Below, piece by piece: positions 27,098 through 38,457 of a DNA stretch of 64,000 nt. Location of the stretch: positions 496,001-560,000 of the forward strand of contig NZ_PGGN01000001.1 of assembly GCF_003010935.1 (NCBI RefSeq). The letters are read 5' to 3'. Both the position numbers and the translations under genes were made by a program. This DNA comes from Phyllobacterium endophyticum. GTDB taxonomy: Bacteria; Pseudomonadota; Alphaproteobacteria; Rhizobiales; Rhizobiaceae. Below the pieces are notes generated by a model, which searched no databases, was not told the origin of the DNA, and was given only the letters and a program-made list of their open reading frames with translations. Each line of letters starts with the position of its first letter. Within the stretch, counting starts at the first letter, position 1.

Positions 27098-28822
27098 ATG
27101 CGAACGCGATTATTGACAACAACTACAGCCCTCGCGCTGCTGTTTGGCGCAGGCAGCGCCTTTGCCGGCATGGACGAGGCAAAGGCCTTCCTCGACAAGG
27201 AAATCGGCGACATGTCGACCCTTGATCGTGCCGGTCAGGAAAAGGAAATGCAGTGGTTCGTCGATGCGGCAAAGCCCTTTGCCGGCATGGACATCAAGGT
27301 GGTCTCGGAGACCATCACCACGCATGAGTACGAGTCGAAGACCCTTGCCAAGGCGTTCACCGATATTACCGGCATCAAGATCACGCACGATCTGATCGGT
27401 GAAGGCGACGTCGTTGAAAAACTGCAGACACAGATGCAGTCGGGCGAAAACGTCTATGATGCCTATATCAACGACAGCGATCTGATCGGTACCCACTGGC
27501 GCTACCAGCAGGCCCGCAGCCTGACCGACTGGATGGCGAACGAAGGCAAGGACGTCACCAATCCTGAACTCGACATCGACGACTTCATCGGCAAGTCGTT
27601 CACCACTGCGCCGGACGGCAAGCTTTATCAATTGCCCGACCAGCAGTTCGCGAACCTCTACTGGTTCCGTTACGACTGGTTCAACGACGAGAAGAACAAG
27701 GCAGACTTCAAGGCGAAGTATGGCTACGACCTTGGCGTGCCGGTCAACTGGTCGGCCTATGAGGATATTGCCGAATTCTTCACCGGCCGCGAAGTGGACG
27801 GCAAGAAGGTCTATGGTCACATGGACTATGGCAAGAAGGACCCGTCACTCGGCTGGCGCTTCACGGACGCCTGGCTTTCCATGGCCGGCAACGGCGACAA
27901 GGGCATCCCGAACGGCAAGCCGGTCGACGAATGGGGCATCAAGGTGGACGAGAATTCTCGCCCCGTTGGTTCCTGCGTGGCGCGCGGTGGCGACACCAAC
28001 GGCCCGGCTGCGGTCTATTCGATCCAGAAATATCTGGACTGGATGAAGGCCTACGCTCCGGCCGCAGCTCAAGGCATGACCTTCTCCGAGTCGGGTCCGG
28101 TGCCGTCGCAGGGTGAGGTCGCCCAGCAGATGTTCACCTACACCGCCTTCACCGCCGACTTCGTCAAGCCGGGCTTGCCTGTGGTCAATGAGGATGGCAC
28201 GCCAAAGTGGCGTTTCGCCCCGTCGCCGCACGGTGTCTACTGGAAGGATGGCATGAAGCTCGGCTATCAGGACGCCGGATCCTGGACATTGCTCAAATCC
28301 ACCCCGGACGATCGCGCCAAGGCTGCCTGGCTCTATGCACAGTTCGTTACGTCAAAGACCATCGACGTGAAGAAGAGCCATGTTGGTCTCACGTTCATCC
28401 GCCAGTCGACGCTCGATCACAAGTCGTTCACGGACCGTGCGCCTAAGCTTGGCGGTCTGATCGAGTTCTACCGCTCGCCGGCTCGCCTGCAATGGTCGCC
28501 GACGGGTACCAACGTTCCGGATTATCCGAAGCTGGCCCAGCTCTGGTGGCAGGCCATCGGCGATGCGTCCTCAGGTGCAAAGTCCGCCCAGGAAGCCATG
28601 GATTCGCTCTGCTCCGAGCAGGAGAAAGTTCTTGGCCGTCTGGAGCGTTCAGGCGTTCAGGGCGACATCGGTCCGAAACTGGCTGAGGAACATGATCTGG
28701 CTTACTGGAATGCCGATGCTGTGAAAAACGGCAATCTCGCTCCGCAGTTGAAGGTCGAGAACGAAAAGGAAAAGCCCCAGACCATCAACTATGATGAGCT
28801 GGTCAAGAGCTGGAACAAGTAA
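27098..28822 (+). CDS. glpV: Glycerol ABC transporter substrate-binding protein GlpV
   Basis: Periplasmic binding protein of 574 residues, larger than ordinary sugar-binding proteins, as is usual for GlpV. The signal peptide MRTRLLTTTTALALLFGAG ends near SAFA at about 23. The mature protein begins GMDEAKAFLDKEIG and has the family fold, with QMQSGENVYDAYINDSDLIG and many aromatic residues that may line the glycerol pocket. The ATG at 27098 follows a strong GGGAGG. It is the last gene of the operon and is closed by the terminator at 28846. Confidence 0.93.
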   Translation: MRTRLLTTTTALALLFGAGSAFAGMDEAKAFLDKEIGDMSTLDRAGQEKEMQWFVDAAKPFAGMDIKVVSETITTHEYESKTLAKAFTDITGIKITHDLIGEGDVVEKLQTQMQSGENVYDAYINDSDLIGTHWRYQQARSLTDWMANEGKDVTNPELDIDDFIGKSFTTAPDGKLYQLPDQQFANLYWFRYDWFNDEKNKADFKAKYGYDLGVPVNWSAYEDIAEFFTGREVDGKKVYGHMDYGKKDPSLGWRFTDAWLSMAGNGDKGIPNGKPVDEWGIKVDENSRPVGSCVARGGDTNGPAAVYSIQKYLDWMKAYAPAAAQGMTFSESGPVPSQGEVAQQMFTYTAFTADFVKPGLPVVNEDGTPKWRFAPSPHGVYWKDGMKLGYQDAGSWTLLKSTPDDRAKAAWLYAQFVTSKTIDVKKSHVGLTFIRQSTLDHKSFTDRAPKLGGLIEFYRSPARLQWSPTGTNVPDYPKLAQLWWQAIGDASSGAKSAQEAMDSLCSEQEKVLGRLERSGVQGDIGPKLAEEHDLAYWNADAVKNGNLAPQLKVENEKEKPQTINYDELVKSWNK

Positions 28823-28845
28823 GGTCCACTTGTTGGCGAGGGGAG

Positions 28846-28872
28846 GGGTGGCGCTTCGGCGCCGCCCTTTTT
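28846..28872 (+). terminator. Rho-independent terminator of the glycerol operon
   Basis: GGGTGGCGC-TTCG-GCGCCGCCC forms a 9-pair stem (one G-T pair) closed by a stable UUCG loop and followed by TTTTT. It starts 23 bases after the glpV stop. Confidence 0.9.
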
Positions 28873-28878
28873 CATTTG

Positions 28879-30042
28879 TCAGATACCGTAGACCTGCAGC
28901 AGGCCCTTCATCCGGTTCACGGCAAGTTCGGGTCTGTCCAGAACATTCGCCTGGTCTGCCAGCCGGAAAATATCCGCATAGTGGACTATGCCGCGTGCCG
29001 ATTGCATGCCGGCCGGCATGGTGAAGTGGCTTTGGTGGCCGTTCAGCCACGCAAGGAACACCACGCCTGCCTTGTAATACTGCGTCGGCGCTTCGAATAT
29101 CTTGCGGGAGAGCGGAACCGTCGGCTCGATGACGGCGCGGAACCCCTCAACTTCGCCTTTGGCCAATAGTGACAAGGCTTTCGAGGCAGACGGAGCCACC
29201 GCATCGAATATACCAAGAAGGGCGTGGCTATATCTCTGGCCATCGCCTTCGATCAATTCGGCATAGTTGAAATCGTCGCCGGTAAAGCAGAGCACTCCCT
29301 CCGGCAGCCGCTTGCGCAATTCGATTTCCTTGGCATTGTCGAGCAGCGAAATCTTGATCCCTTCGATCTTGCCCCTGTTGTCGCTAATGATTGCAAGAAC
29401 TGTCTCCAGCGCCTCCTCGAACGAATGCGAGCCCCAGTATCCGGCGAGTTGCGGGTCGAACATGTCGCCCAGCCAGTGCAGCACGACCTTCTCGCGCGTC
29501 TGGCCCAGGATATGGTTATAGACCGTGCGGTAGTCGTCGGCCGAGCGCGCCACGCGGGTTAGGGCACGGCTGGCCATCATCACCGCCCGCCCGCCCTCCG
29601 CCTCGACAAAGCCGATCTGCGTTTCATAGGCGTCGATCACGTCCTGAAGCGTTCGCGCAATTTGCGGCGACAGCTGGTCGGTTCCGGCGCCGCAGGCAAG
29701 GTCCGCGCCCGCAACTGACCGCGATTCCGCCAGCGAACGGCGAATGAGTTCGCGCGCCGCAGTCCAGTCAACACCCATGCCGCGCTGCGCCGTGTCCATT
29801 GCCTCGGCGATCTTGAACCCGAGCGACCACAGGTGATGACGGAATGCCATGGTTGCATCCCAATCGATTGCGGGTGCGCTCCAGGGCTGGGCGTCGCGCA
29901 ATGGATCGGAAACGACATGGGCGGCCGCATAGGCGATGCGGTTGAAGGCCGGAGGGGCAGGCGGCGCTTCTATCGGGGTGCCCGTCAACGCGTAATCTGT
30001 GATTGCGCCGCTTGCATCCGGCAATTTGATTTTCAGGGTCAT
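28879..30042 (-). CDS. DUF993 (dihydrodipicolinate-synthase-like) protein
   Basis: A 387-residue protein of the DUF993 family, annotated elsewhere as dihydrodipicolinate-synthase-like, which predicts a TIM-barrel aldolase or lyase. Conserved-looking stretches are ACGAGTDQL, the barrel-strand segment VVLHWLGDMFDPQLAGYWG, EGIKISLLDNAKE (a Lys-bearing strand that could provide a Schiff-base lysine) and CFTGDDFNYAEL. The ATG at 30042 is better spaced from GGGGAG than the one at 30048. It is transcribed divergently from the LacI regulator, with the palindromic operator at 30079 just before it, so it belongs to the same regulon as the 1,5-anhydrofructose reductase block. The real reaction is unknown. 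Confidence 0.82.
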   Translation of the reverse strand: MTLKIKLPDASGAITDYALTGTPIEAPPAPPAFNRIAYAAAHVVSDPLRDAQPWSAPAIDWDATMAFRHHLWSLGFKIAEAMDTAQRGMGVDWTAARELIRRSLAESRSVAGADLACGAGTDQLSPQIARTLQDVIDAYETQIGFVEAEGGRAVMMASRALTRVARSADDYRTVYNHILGQTREKVVLHWLGDMFDPQLAGYWGSHSFEEALETVLAIISDNRGKIEGIKISLLDNAKEIELRKRLPEGVLCFTGDDFNYAELIEGDGQRYSHALLGIFDAVAPSASKALSLLAKGEVEGFRAVIEPTVPLSRKIFEAPTQYYKAGVVFLAWLNGHQSHFTMPAGMQSARGIVHYADIFRLADQANVLDRPELAVNRMKGLLQVYGI

Positions 30043-30078
30043 CCGCATCGCTCCCCACAGGAATACATCAACATTAAA

Positions 30079-30092
30079 TTGGAACGATCCAA
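30079..30092. promoter_or_regulatory. LacI operator O1, DUF993 side
   Basis: TTGGAACGATCCAA differs by one base from the perfect palindrome at 30155 and is 37 bases upstream of the DUF993 start codon. The two operator centres are 76 bases apart, close to seven helical turns, which would allow one tetramer to bind both. Confidence 0.75.
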
Positions 30093-30145
30093 AAAACAAG
30101 GGCGAATCCCGAGGCTATCTGCCTTAAGATAATGCAATAAACGGC

Positions 30146-30174
30146 TTGACGAATTTGGAACGTTCCAATTATAT
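30146..30174 (+). promoter_or_regulatory. Promoter of the lacI-afr operon with operator O2
   Basis: TTGACG (30146-30151), 17 bases, TTATAT (30169-30174). The perfect palindrome TTGGAACGTTCCAA (30155-30168) fills the spacer exactly, so a bound repressor would exclude RNA polymerase. Confidence 0.8.
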
Positions 30175-30196
30175 AGATCCCAGTGGAGGATTTCCG

Positions 30197-32232
<2,036 letters not shown>

Positions 32233-32247
32233 GAGAATGAAACTAGC

Positions 32248-33849
32248 ATGAACAAGCACATCACCCCCGAAGAGGCCGCGAACCTCATCCCCGACGAAGC
32301 GATCGTTTCGGTATCGTCTTCGAGCGGCCTCGGCTGTCCGGATCGGATGCTGAAAGCCATCGGCGATCGTTTCGATGCGACCGGCCATCCGCGCGATCTG
32401 ACGACGCTGCATCCGATAGCGGCGGGAGATATGAGCGGCATCAGGGGTGTCGACCACATCGCCAGGAAGGGCCTCTTGAAGAAAATCATCGGCGGCTCCT
32501 ATCCGTCAGGTCCTTCGAGTTCCGAACCGCCCCTGATCTGGCAAATGATCGGCAATGACGAGGTTGCTGCCTATAATATTCCGTCCGGCATTCTTTTCGA
32601 CATGCATCGCGAGGCCGCCGCAAAACGTCCGGGCGTGTTCACCAAGGTGGGTCTTGATACGTTCGTCGATCCTGACCGGCAGGGCTGCGCCATGAATGCG
32701 TCAGCTGCCGCGGATCCTGTTGTTCGCAAGGTCGAATTCGGCGGCGAGGAATGGCTGTTCTTCAAACCCATCATCCCTCAGGTCGCGATCATCCGCGCCA
32801 CCACGGCCGACGAGCGCGGCAATCTCACCTACGAGCACGAAGGCGCCTATCTTGGCGGGTTCGATCAGGCGCTCGCGGTGCGAAACAATGGCGGAATCGT
32901 CATCGCGCAGGTCAAGCGCATCACCAAGAGCGGTTCCATGAAGCCGCACGATGTGCGCGTTCCCGGTATCCTTGTTGATTACGTCGTGGTTGACCCCGAC
33001 CAGAAACAGACCACGCAAACGCTCTATGATCCCGCTATTTCCGGCGAGATTTTTCATCCGCTCGAAGACTTTGCGCTTCCGGACTTCAACATCCAGAAAG
33101 TCATTGCGCGCCGCGTCGCCACGGAACTCGAAGCCGGCAGCGCCGTCAATCTTGGCTTCGGCATTTCGGCAAACGTGCCGCGTATCCTGCTTGAGGAAGG
33201 CCTGCACGGCGCGGTCAGCTGGGTGATCGAACAGGGGCCGGTCGGGGGTATCCCGCTGCTCGACTTTGCCTTCGGTTGTTCTTCCAACGCGGAGGCCTTT
33301 GTGCCGTCGCCGCATCAGTTCACCTATTTCCAGGGTGCCGGTTTCGATGCCTCGCTGCTGTCATTCCTTGAGATCGACGCATCGGGGTCCGTCAACGTGT
33401 CGAAACTCAGCTTCCGTCCGCACGTGACGGCCGGGGCCGGCGGCTTTGTCGATATCACCGCAAGGGCACGCAAGATCGTGTTCTCCGGCATGTTCAATGC
33501 CGGCGCGAAGGTACATGTCGAGGATGGTAAGCTGGTCATCGAGAAGGAAGGCAAGTTGAAGAAGCTCGTCAGGCAAGTCGAGCACGTCACCTTCTCTGGC
33601 CGCCGTGCCGTCGAGCAGGGCCAGGATATCACCTATGTCACCGAGCGCTGCGTCATGGTTCTTCGGCCGGAGGGTGTAGTGCTGACGGAAATCGCCCCTG
33701 GCGTCGATCTGCAGGCGCATGTTCTCGATCAGTCGGAATTCCCGCTCATCGTCGCGCCCGATCTCAAAGTGATGGATGCGCAACTTTTCGCACCGCAGCC
33801 TCTTGGCCTGAAGCTGCCGCAGAAACCGCAAAGGACGCTCCATGGCTGA
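32248..33849 (+). CDS. Family I CoA-transferase (acyl-CoA:acetate/3-ketoacid type)
   Basis: A 533-residue single-chain CoA-transferase with fused alpha and beta halves, like propionate CoA-transferase and YdiF. It moves CoA from an acyl-CoA to a free acid through a glutamyl-CoA intermediate. The probable catalytic residue is Glu328 in WVIEQGPVGG. The glycine-rich GFGISANVP loop in the beta half and GAGGFVDITARARK near the C-terminus are as expected. It starts 15 bases after afr and overlaps the crotonase gene by eight bases. It should activate a carboxylic acid made in this pathway; which acid cannot be told. Confidence 0.9.
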   Translation: MNKHITPEEAANLIPDEAIVSVSSSSGLGCPDRMLKAIGDRFDATGHPRDLTTLHPIAAGDMSGIRGVDHIARKGLLKKIIGGSYPSGPSSSEPPLIWQMIGNDEVAAYNIPSGILFDMHREAAAKRPGVFTKVGLDTFVDPDRQGCAMNASAAADPVVRKVEFGGEEWLFFKPIIPQVAIIRATTADERGNLTYEHEGAYLGGFDQALAVRNNGGIVIAQVKRITKSGSMKPHDVRVPGILVDYVVVDPDQKQTTQTLYDPAISGEIFHPLEDFALPDFNIQKVIARRVATELEAGSAVNLGFGISANVPRILLEEGLHGAVSWVIEQGPVGGIPLLDFAFGCSSNAEAFVPSPHQFTYFQGAGFDASLLSFLEIDASGSVNVSKLSFRPHVTAGAGGFVDITARARKIVFSGMFNAGAKVHVEDGKLVIEKEGKLKKLVRQVEHVTFSGRRAVEQGQDITYVTERCVMVLRPEGVVLTEIAPGVDLQAHVLDQSEFPLIVAPDLKVMDAQLFAPQPLGLKLPQKPQRTLHG

Positions 33850-34621
33850 TCCTCGTATCGAAGTCACCTTTGCCGGGCACATCGCGACAATCACCGTGTC
33901 GCGACCGGAAAAGCTCAATGCCCTCGACCTCGACATGTTGAAGCAACTGGACGCTGCATGCGATGCGTTGGAAACCAATGCGCAGGTGCGGGTCGCGATC
34001 CTCACCGGCGCCGGCAAGGCATTTTCCGCAGGCGGCGATATCAAGGCCTGGGCGGCGATGACGCCCAATGAGTTCGGCCATGCCTGGGTGCGCTTCGGCC
34101 ACCGTGTCTTCGAGCGTCTGGCTACCTTGCGCGTGCCGCTCATTGCCGCTCTCAACGGCCATGCGCTCGGCGGGGGTCTCGAACTCGCCGCCGCTGCCGA
34201 TATTCGCATCGCCGAAACGCAGATAAGGCTCGGCCTGCCGGAAACCGGCCTCGGCATGGTGCCCGGCTGGTCCGGTACCCAGCGCCTCGTCCGGCGTTTC
34301 GGTGCCCAGATCGTACGTCGCATGGTCCTGGGCGGTGAAGTTTTCAGCGCTGCCGAAGCCCGGTCATTTGGCCTTGTCGATCATGTGGCGGAAACCGGGG
34401 ATGCACTGGCCACGGCGCAAGCCTATGCGGAGCGGGTCGCCAGGCGCGGCCCGGCGGCCGTGGAGGTGGCAAAACTGATGATCGCTTCAGCCAATGCCGA
34501 AGATAATGGAACGGCGGTCGAGGCTCTGGGCTCGATCCTCGTGGCAAAAACTGCGGACCTCAAGGAAGGTGTTTCGGCCTTTGCCGAAAAGCGCGAGCCC
34601 GTGTTCAAGGGAGAATGGTAA
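33842..34621 (+). CDS. Enoyl-CoA hydratase/isomerase (crotonase) family protein
   Basis: Crotonase-fold enzyme of 259 residues. The oxyanion-hole segments are FSAGGDIKAW (62-71) and NGHALGGGLELA (105-116). Both glutamates used by true hydratases are present, E114 and E134 (GLPETGLGMVPGWSGTQRL), so hydration of a 2-enoyl-CoA is a reasonable expectation. It overlaps the CoA-transferase gene by eight bases and shares one base with the aldehyde dehydrogenase start (TAATG). This tight coupling suggests the three proteins act on consecutive intermediates. Substrate chain unknown. Confidence 0.92.
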   Translation: MADPRIEVTFAGHIATITVSRPEKLNALDLDMLKQLDAACDALETNAQVRVAILTGAGKAFSAGGDIKAWAAMTPNEFGHAWVRFGHRVFERLATLRVPLIAALNGHALGGGLELAAAADIRIAETQIRLGLPETGLGMVPGWSGTQRLVRRFGAQIVRRMVLGGEVFSAAEARSFGLVDHVAETGDALATAQAYAERVARRGPAAVEVAKLMIASANAEDNGTAVEALGSILVAKTADLKEGVSAFAEKREPVFKGEW

Positions 34622-36129
34622 TGACAGTTCTGGTGCGGCCACAGGCACTCGAAAATTTCAAGGTGCGCGAATTCCAGATGCTCATCGATGGCAAATGGAC
34701 CGATGGCGCGGAAGGCGGCGTCATCGAGCGCAGGAGCCCCGGTCATGGCGTGGCGGTCTCGCGCTATCAGGCAGGGACGAAGGCAGACGCGGAAAGAGCA
34801 ATCACCGCCGCGCGCCGTGCTTTCGACGATGGCCACTGGTCAAGAATGACCGGCGCCGAGCGTTCGAACATCATTCTCAAGGCTGCCGATCTCATCGCCG
34901 CACGTTCGGGTGAACTCGCCTATCTCGATTGCATCGAATCCGGCAAGCCGATCTCTCAGGCCAAGGCCGAACTCGGTGGCGCTGTCGACATCTGGCGCTA
35001 TGCGGCTGCGCTCGGCCGCGATTTGCATGGAGAAAGTTACAACACGCTTGGCGACACCACTCTGGGCGTGGTGCTGCGCGAGGCAATCGGCGTAGTCTCG
35101 ATCATCACCCCCTGGAACTTCCCATTCCTGATTGTAAGCCAGAAGCTGCCTTTCGCCCTCGCGGCCGGTTGTACGACCGTGGTCAAGCCGTCGGAACTGA
35201 CATCAGGTTCAACGCTGGTGCTTGGTGAAATCCTCCTCGAAGCCGGTGTTCCGGCCGGCGTGGTCAATATCGTCACCGGTACGGGCGCGGAGGTCGGGGC
35301 GCCGATGACAGTTCATCCGGACGTCGATATGGTTTCCTTCACCGGCTCGACGCTCGTTGGCAAGCTGACCATGGCAAACGCCGCGCAGACCTTGAAAAAA
35401 GTCTCGCTGGAACTTGGCGGCAAGAACCCGCAGATCGTGTTTCCCGATGCCAATCTCGATGATTTCATCGATGCGGCGGTTTTCGGTGCCTATTTCAACG
35501 CCGGCGAATGCTGCAATGCCGGTTCTCGCCTCATCGTCCATCGTGACATTGCCGATGAGGTCGTAAAGCGCGTTGCCGCGCTGGCAGGCGAGGTCAGGGT
35601 CGGAGATCCCCTTGATCCGCAAACCAAGGTCGGCGCAATCATCTCACCAGAGCACCTCGCCAAGATCAGTACCTATGTCAGCAACGCGGCGACGGCCGGA
35701 GCCCATGTAAGCCATGGCGGCGAGACTCTCGATCTCGGCATGGGGCAGTTCTTGTCGCCGACAATTCTTTCCGCCGTTCAGCCGGATATGGCAGTGGCGC
35801 GGGAAGAAGTGTTCGGGCCGGTTCTGTCTGTGCTAACATTCGAGACGCTTGACGATGCCGTCTCGATCGCAAATTCCATCGACTACGGATTATCGGCCGG
35901 CGTCTGGAGCCGGGACTTCGATACGTGTCTCACAGTGGGTCGCCGTGTGCGCGCCGGCACCATCTGGATGAACACGTTCATGGATGGAGCCTCGGAGCTG
36001 CCCTTCGGCGGATACAAGCAGTCTGGTCTCGGCCGTGAACTCGGCAGGCATGCGGTGGAGGATTACACCGAAACCAAGACACTGAACATGCACATGGGTA
36101 GGAGGAAAGTAGTATGGTCACGCAGTTAA
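34621..36129 (+). CDS. NAD(P)-dependent aldehyde dehydrogenase
   Basis: A 502-residue aldehyde dehydrogenase. The motif PWNFPFL near the cofactor site, FTGSTLVG, the general base E264 in LELGGKNP and the nucleophile C298 in NAGECCNAGSR are all present, as is the C-terminal EVFGPVLSVL block. The ATG at 34621 is preferred (GGAGAA upstream, TAATG coupling) over the ATG two codons earlier. It resembles betaine-aldehyde/gamma-glutamyl-aldehyde type enzymes but the substrate is open. Its product, a carboxylic acid, could be the substrate of the co-transcribed CoA-transferase; this is inference. Confidence 0.94.
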   Translation: MTVLVRPQALENFKVREFQMLIDGKWTDGAEGGVIERRSPGHGVAVSRYQAGTKADAERAITAARRAFDDGHWSRMTGAERSNIILKAADLIAARSGELAYLDCIESGKPISQAKAELGGAVDIWRYAAALGRDLHGESYNTLGDTTLGVVLREAIGVVSIITPWNFPFLIVSQKLPFALAAGCTTVVKPSELTSGSTLVLGEILLEAGVPAGVVNIVTGTGAEVGAPMTVHPDVDMVSFTGSTLVGKLTMANAAQTLKKVSLELGGKNPQIVFPDANLDDFIDAAVFGAYFNAGECCNAGSRLIVHRDIADEVVKRVAALAGEVRVGDPLDPQTKVGAIISPEHLAKISTYVSNAATAGAHVSHGGETLDLGMGQFLSPTILSAVQPDMAVAREEVFGPVLSVLTFETLDDAVSIANSIDYGLSAGVWSRDFDTCLTVGRRVRAGTIWMNTFMDGASELPFGGYKQSGLGRELGRHAVEDYTETKTLNMHMGRRKVVWSRS

Positions 36130-36236
36130 ATCGATTGTAATAGCCATTCTGCCTATTGTATGAATGCCCCGGACCTTAGGGCACCTTCGGTCGGATATTT
36201 AAAATCTTATCTCTTTTTTCTCATGGGAGGACTATT

Positions 36237-37484
36237 ATGAAAAAGCTGATGAATACTGTTGCCGCTGCAGCGATGCTGCTCGGAACAGCAACGATGGCCC
36301 GCGCGGCCGAAAACGTCGAGGTCCTGCATTGGTGGACCTCCGGCGGCGAAGCCACGGCGCTGGAAGTGCTCAAGAAGGATCTCGAAACAAAGGGCATCAC
36401 CTGGTCCGACATGCCGGTTTCCGGCGGTGGCGGTACTGAAGCCATGACCGTTCTGCGTGCCCGCGTAACCGCTGGCAACCCGCCGACGGCCGTACAGATG
36501 CTCGGTTTCGACATCACCGACTGGGCGAAACAGGGTGCCCTCGGTAATCTCGATGAAGTTGCTGCCAAGGAAAAGTGGGACGACGTGATCCCGACCGCCC
36601 TGCAGAAGTTCTCGAAATATGACGGCCACTGGATCGCAGCACCCGTCAACGTGCACTCGACCAACTGGATCTGGATCAACAAGGCGGCTCTCGACAAGGC
36701 CGGCGGCAAGGAGCCTGCGAACTGGGACGAGTTGATCGCTCTTCTCGACAATTTCAAGGCGCAGGGCATCACTCCAATCGCTCATGGCGGTGTGCCATGG
36801 CAGGACGCGACGATCTTCGATGCTGTCGTCCTTTCTCTCGGCACTGACTTCTACAAGTCGGCTTTCATCGATCTCGATCCCGCTGCTCTCGGCAGCGACA
36901 AGATGAAGGAAGCCTTCGACCGCATGACCAAGCTGCGTACCTATGTGGATGACAATTTCTCCGGTCGCGACTGGAATCTTGCTTCCGCGATGGTCATCGA
37001 AAACAAGGCAGGTCTGCAGTTCATGGGTGACTGGGCCAAGGGCGAATTCATCAAGGCTGGCAAGGTGCCAGGCAAGGATTTCGTCTGCATGCGCTTCCCG
37101 GGCACCCAGGGTTCCGTCACGTTCAATTCGGACCAGTTTGCCATGTTCAAGGTCAGTGACGCACAGCTCAAGCCGCAGCTCGTCATGGCGTCGGCCATTG
37201 AAAGCCCGACCTTCCAGTCAGCCTTCAATGTCGTCAAGGGTTCCGCCCCTGCGCGTACCGATGTTCCGGATACTGCCTTCGACGATTGCGGCAAGAAGGC
37301 CATCAAGGATCTTGCCGAAGCCAACAAGGCTGGCACGCTCTTTGGATCGATGGCCCATGGCCATGCCAATCCGGCTGCTGTCAAGAACGCGATCTACGAC
37401 GTCGTGACCCGTGAGTTCAACGGCGACCTGACCTCGGAAGAAGCAGTCAAGGAACTCGTTTCGGCTGTTGAAGCCGCAAAATAG
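36237..37484 (+). CDS. Sugar ABC transporter substrate-binding protein (glucose/mannose GtsA-like)
   Basis: Periplasmic binding protein of 415 residues. The signal peptide [20 protein letters not shown] is cleaved near ARA at 23. The mature start [18 protein letters not shown] and the [26 protein letters not shown] segment are typical of the glucose/mannose-type (Gts) binding proteins. GGGAGG lies before the ATG. A 107-base gap after the aldehyde dehydrogenase probably contains a separate promoter. A strong stem-loop follows the stop codon. The mixture of sugar oxidoreductases around it suggests an unusual sugar or anhydro-sugar ligand, though glucose itself is possible. Confidence 0.93.
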   Translation: MKKLMNTVAAAAMLLGTATMARAAENVEVLHWWTSGGEATALEVLKKDLETKGITWSDMPVSGGGGTEAMTVLRARVTAGNPPTAVQMLGFDITDWAKQGALGNLDEVAAKEKWDDVIPTALQKFSKYDGHWIAAPVNVHSTNWIWINKAALDKAGGKEPANWDELIALLDNFKAQGITPIAHGGVPWQDATIFDAVVLSLGTDFYKSAFIDLDPAALGSDKMKEAFDRMTKLRTYVDDNFSGRDWNLASAMVIENKAGLQFMGDWAKGEFIKAGKVPGKDFVCMRFPGTQGSVTFNSDQFAMFKVSDAQLKPQLVMASAIESPTFQSAFNVVKGSAPARTDVPDTAFDDCGKKAIKDLAEANKAGTLFGSMAHGHANPAAVKNAIYDVVTREFNGDLTSEEAVKELVSAVEAAK

Positions 37485-37495
37485 GTTCGGCCATT

Positions 37496-37523
37496 CTGTC
37501 CGGGGCTACATTGCCCCGGACAG
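37496..37523 (+). promoter_or_regulatory. Strong intercistronic stem-loop after the binding-protein gene
   Basis: CTGTCCGGGGC-TACATT-GCCCCGGACAG forms a perfect 11-pair GC-rich stem with a 6-base loop and no T-run. It starts 12 bases after the binding-protein stop and should stabilise that mRNA segment or partly terminate, giving more binding protein than permease. Confidence 0.75.
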
Positions 37524-37578
37524 GTTCCCCGCGACAGGGATCGCGGCAACATGAAGTAAAATTTCGAGGGGTGAGGCT

Positions 37579-38457
37579 ATGGATGCCCGCAGCCGCATAC
37601 AGGACCTGATACCGAAACTGGTATTGGGACCGAGTTTTCTGATCGTCCTGATTTTCGTATATGGCTTCATCGCCTACACCGGCATCCTGTCCTTTACCGA
37701 CAGCAAGATGCTGCCATCCTATGGCTTCGTAGGGTTTGAAAACTACCGCAAGCTCTGGGCGCTGCCGCATTGGTGGCGGGCGATCACCAATCTCGGAATT
37801 TTCGCTTCGCTCTATATCATCGTCTGCACCGTCATCGGCCTCGGGCTTGCCATTCTGCTCGATCAGAAGATCCGCATCGAGGGCTTTCTGCGGCCGGTCT
37901 ATCTCTATCCCATGGCGCTTTCGTTCATCGTCACGGGCGTCGCCTGGAAGTGGTTTCTCGATCCCGGCATCGGTCTTGAAAATACCATGCACCAGTGGGG
38001 CTGGGAGAGTTTCCGCTTCAACTGGATCAAGGATTCGAAGATGGCGATCTATACGGTGGTCATCGCCGCCGTCTGGCAATCTTCCGGCTTTGTCATGGCC
38101 ATGTTCCTTGCGGGTCTGCGCGGTGTCGACAACGAGATCATCAAGGCTGCCCAGATCGACGGCGCTTCGACCGGAACCATCTATCGCCGCATCATCATCC
38201 CGCTGATGCGCCCGGTTTTCCTGTCCGCCTTCGTCGTCCTCGCACATCTTGCGATCAAGGCCTACGACCTTGTGATCGCGCTGACCGGCGGCGGACCGGG
38301 CCAGGCTACCGAATTGCCCGCGACGTTCATGTATTCCTATACGTTCACCCGCAATTCCATGGGCATCGGCGCCTCGTCGGCCATCATCATGCTGATCATG
38401 ATCTTCTCGATCATCGTTCCCTATCTCTACTCGGAAATAAGAGGGGGCAACAAATGA
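37579..38457 (+). CDS. Sugar ABC transporter permease (GtsB-like)
   Basis: Permease of 292 residues with six membrane segments (first: LVLGPSFLIVLIFVYGFIAY). The EAA loop EIIKAAQIDGASTGTIY is followed by IIIPLMRPVFL. It overlaps the next permease by four bases (ATGA). First permease of the importer whose binding protein is at 36237. Confidence 0.93.
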   Translation: MDARSRIQDLIPKLVLGPSFLIVLIFVYGFIAYTGILSFTDSKMLPSYGFVGFENYRKLWALPHWWRAITNLGIFASLYIIVCTVIGLGLAILLDQKIRIEGFLRPVYLYPMALSFIVTGVAWKWFLDPGIGLENTMHQWGWESFRFNWIKDSKMAIYTVVIAAVWQSSGFVMAMFLAGLRGVDNEIIKAAQIDGASTGTIYRRIIIPLMRPVFLSAFVVLAHLAIKAYDLVIALTGGGPGQATELPATFMYSYTFTRNSMGIGASSAIIMLIMIFSIIVPYLYSEIRGGNK

